NCBI RefSeq assembly: GCF_002259645.1
Contig: NZ_MWWV01000024.1
Coordinates: forward strand, 1 to 37,006
Reading direction: 5' to 3'
DNA length: 37,006 nt
Source of the DNA: Bifidobacterium tissieri
Lineage (GTDB): Bacteria; Actinomycetota; Actinomycetes; Actinomycetales; Bifidobacteriaceae
Under the pieces are notes generated by a model. That model saw only the letters and a program-made list of their open reading frames with translations. It did no database searches and was not told where the DNA came from. Positions 36,535 to 37,006 of this stretch are shown piece by piece. Each line of letters starts with the position of its first letter. The stretch's first letter is position 1. The position numbers and the translations under genes were made by a program.

Positions 36535-36597
36535 GTGAATATCGTTGGTGGGAAGCCCTGCCTCCGGATGTCGTTTCCCGGATGCAAACGGGGATGA
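36535..36597 (+). CDS. Candidate 20-residue peptide (short ORF)
   Basis: GTG 36535 is preceded by AGGAG four bases upstream and opens MNIVGGKPCLRMSFPGCKRG, stop TGA 36595-36597. Two cysteines and four basic residues, no hydrophobic core. A perfect terminator begins two bases after the stop. No relative comes to mind; there is no plus-strand gene after it, so it is not a leader peptide for a nearby gene. It might equally be part of a small RNA. Confidence 0.4.
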   Translation: MNIVGGKPCLRMSFPGCKRG

Positions 36598-36598
36598 G

Positions 36599-36640
36599 AA
36601 AACCTCTTCGCAGGCAATGATGCGCGAAGAGGTTTTTCTT
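36599..36640. terminator. Bidirectional intrinsic terminator
   Basis: AAAACCTCTTCGC (36599-36611) and GCGAAGAGGTTTT (36624-36636) form a perfect 13-bp stem with a 12-nt loop. TTTTTCTTT follows on the plus strand and TTTTC on the minus strand. It ends a plus-strand transcript from the 36.45-36.6 kb region and probably the minus-strand transcript from the right edge. Confidence 0.85.
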
Positions 36641-36669
36641 TGGCCTATAACCCTAACCGGACTCCATAA

Positions 36670-36795
36670 TCACCACAGTCCGATGATCTTCCACCATCCC
36701 ATGCCCACGGTCAGCCATACCGCCACGGTGACGATGCCGCACAGGAACCCGATCCGGGGGCTATAGGAACTTTTGTGGTGCTTTAGAGTCCTTTC
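36670..36795 (-). other. Open frame for a second membrane segment, -1 frame of the 66-residue gene
   Basis: From codons overlapping the stop of the 66-residue gene, a 41-codon frame reads into SPRIGFLCGIVTVAVWLTVG, then MGWWKIIGLW and stop at 36670. The hydrophobic run is a good membrane helix. There is no ATG, GTG or TTG before it, so it would need a -1 frameshift, a rare start codon, or be a broken 3' end of the upstream gene. The terminator follows 30 bases later. Confidence 0.35.
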
Positions 36796-36983
36796 TCACG
36801 GTTTGTGTGCCGATTGTGGCGGGTGTGGCGTCCGCGGCGTTTGATGAGCGGGTGGATGGCGTGCAGGATGAACATCAGGGCCCCGGCCGCGACGAGTGCC
36901 GGCCGGCTTCCGGCGCCAATGGCGTCGATGAGTTCGAATACGACTTGGATGAGTCCCAGCAGAGTTGCGATGTTTTGGATCAT
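36783..36983 (-). CDS. Small membrane protein (may extend past the window)
   Basis: 66 residues from ATG 36983. An amphipathic N-terminal helix (IQNIATLLGLIQVVFELIDA) is followed by a membrane segment at about residues 29-45 and a very basic, His/Arg-rich tail (KRRGRHTRHNRHTNREK). I do not recognise it. The frame is open to the window edge, so the true start could lie outside. Confidence 0.55.
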   Translation of the reverse strand: MIQNIATLLGLIQVVFELIDAIGAGSRPALVAAGALMFILHAIHPLIKRRGRHTRHNRHTNREKGL

Positions 36984-37006
36984 GCCGACGTCTATGCGGA
37001 TTGGCC

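Noticed and set aside
36766-36780. Resemblance of AAGTTCCTATAG to part of a yeast FRT site
   Set aside because: Only one short arm matches and there is no inverted partner; a chance hit.

Overview
The window looks like a chromosomal segment of a bifidobacterium (Actinobacteria, high G+C). Three things suggest this. There is a 24-codon gene for the actinobacterial ribosomal protein bL37. The Gram-positive cluster infC-rpmI-rplT-xerD-parA-scpA-scpB is present. The MurE ligases are not of the diaminopimelate type. The genus is an inference; I cannot name a species. The DNA reads as ordinary housekeeping and accessory chromosome: I see no rRNA, tRNA, CRISPR array, insertion sequence or prophage.

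Left part (1-7.7 kb). Two tandem MurE-like ligases lie on the minus strand, the second cut by the window edge. They share near-identical DNA blocks at a constant offset, which points to gene conversion. A DEDDh exonuclease follows. Divergent from it is a SigH/SigR-type ECF sigma factor, translationally coupled to a small Cys-rich protein that may be a degenerate anti-sigma factor. Next come the tiny bL37 gene with its own promoter and terminator, a galactose mutarotase, ispH and a YbaK-type deacylase.

Middle part (7.8-25.6 kb). A membrane-anchored esterase and an MprF-like aminoacyl-lipid synthase form a two-gene operon. They are followed by gap (GAPDH), an ArsC/Spx-like protein, thiamine pyrophosphokinase, and a TetR regulator divergent from an ABC ATPase and a large FtsX-type permease. 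Then come a PPOX flavoprotein, a pair of bacterial PH-domain membrane proteins, a HAD phosphatase, a VOC protein and a membrane-fused spermidine-synthase-like protein. Two strong palindromes of the TGTGA/TCACA type sit between the convergent ArsC-like and thiamine pyrophosphokinase genes, where no gene obviously needs an operator.

Right part (25.6-37 kb). infC has a long, strongly structured 5' leader and apparently an AUU start. rpmI, rplT, xerD, parA, scpA and scpB follow, covering translation, dimer resolution and chromosome segregation. After them come typA/bipA, a small membrane protein, pheA and tyrA (phenylalanine and tyrosine synthesis), a second TetR regulator and an 84-residue SH3-like protein. 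The last 600 bases hold a perfect CRP/GlxR-type operator (TGTGA-N6-TCACA), an unannotated 20-codon reading frame with a good ribosome-binding site, a 13-bp perfect bidirectional terminator, and a small membrane-protein gene with a second membrane segment in the -1 frame.

The most interesting leads are the 36.4-36.8 kb region, the infC leader, the murE conversion tracts, the sigma/anti-sigma pair and the orphan palindromes near 13.8 kb. All functional calls come from reading the sequence; no database search was run.
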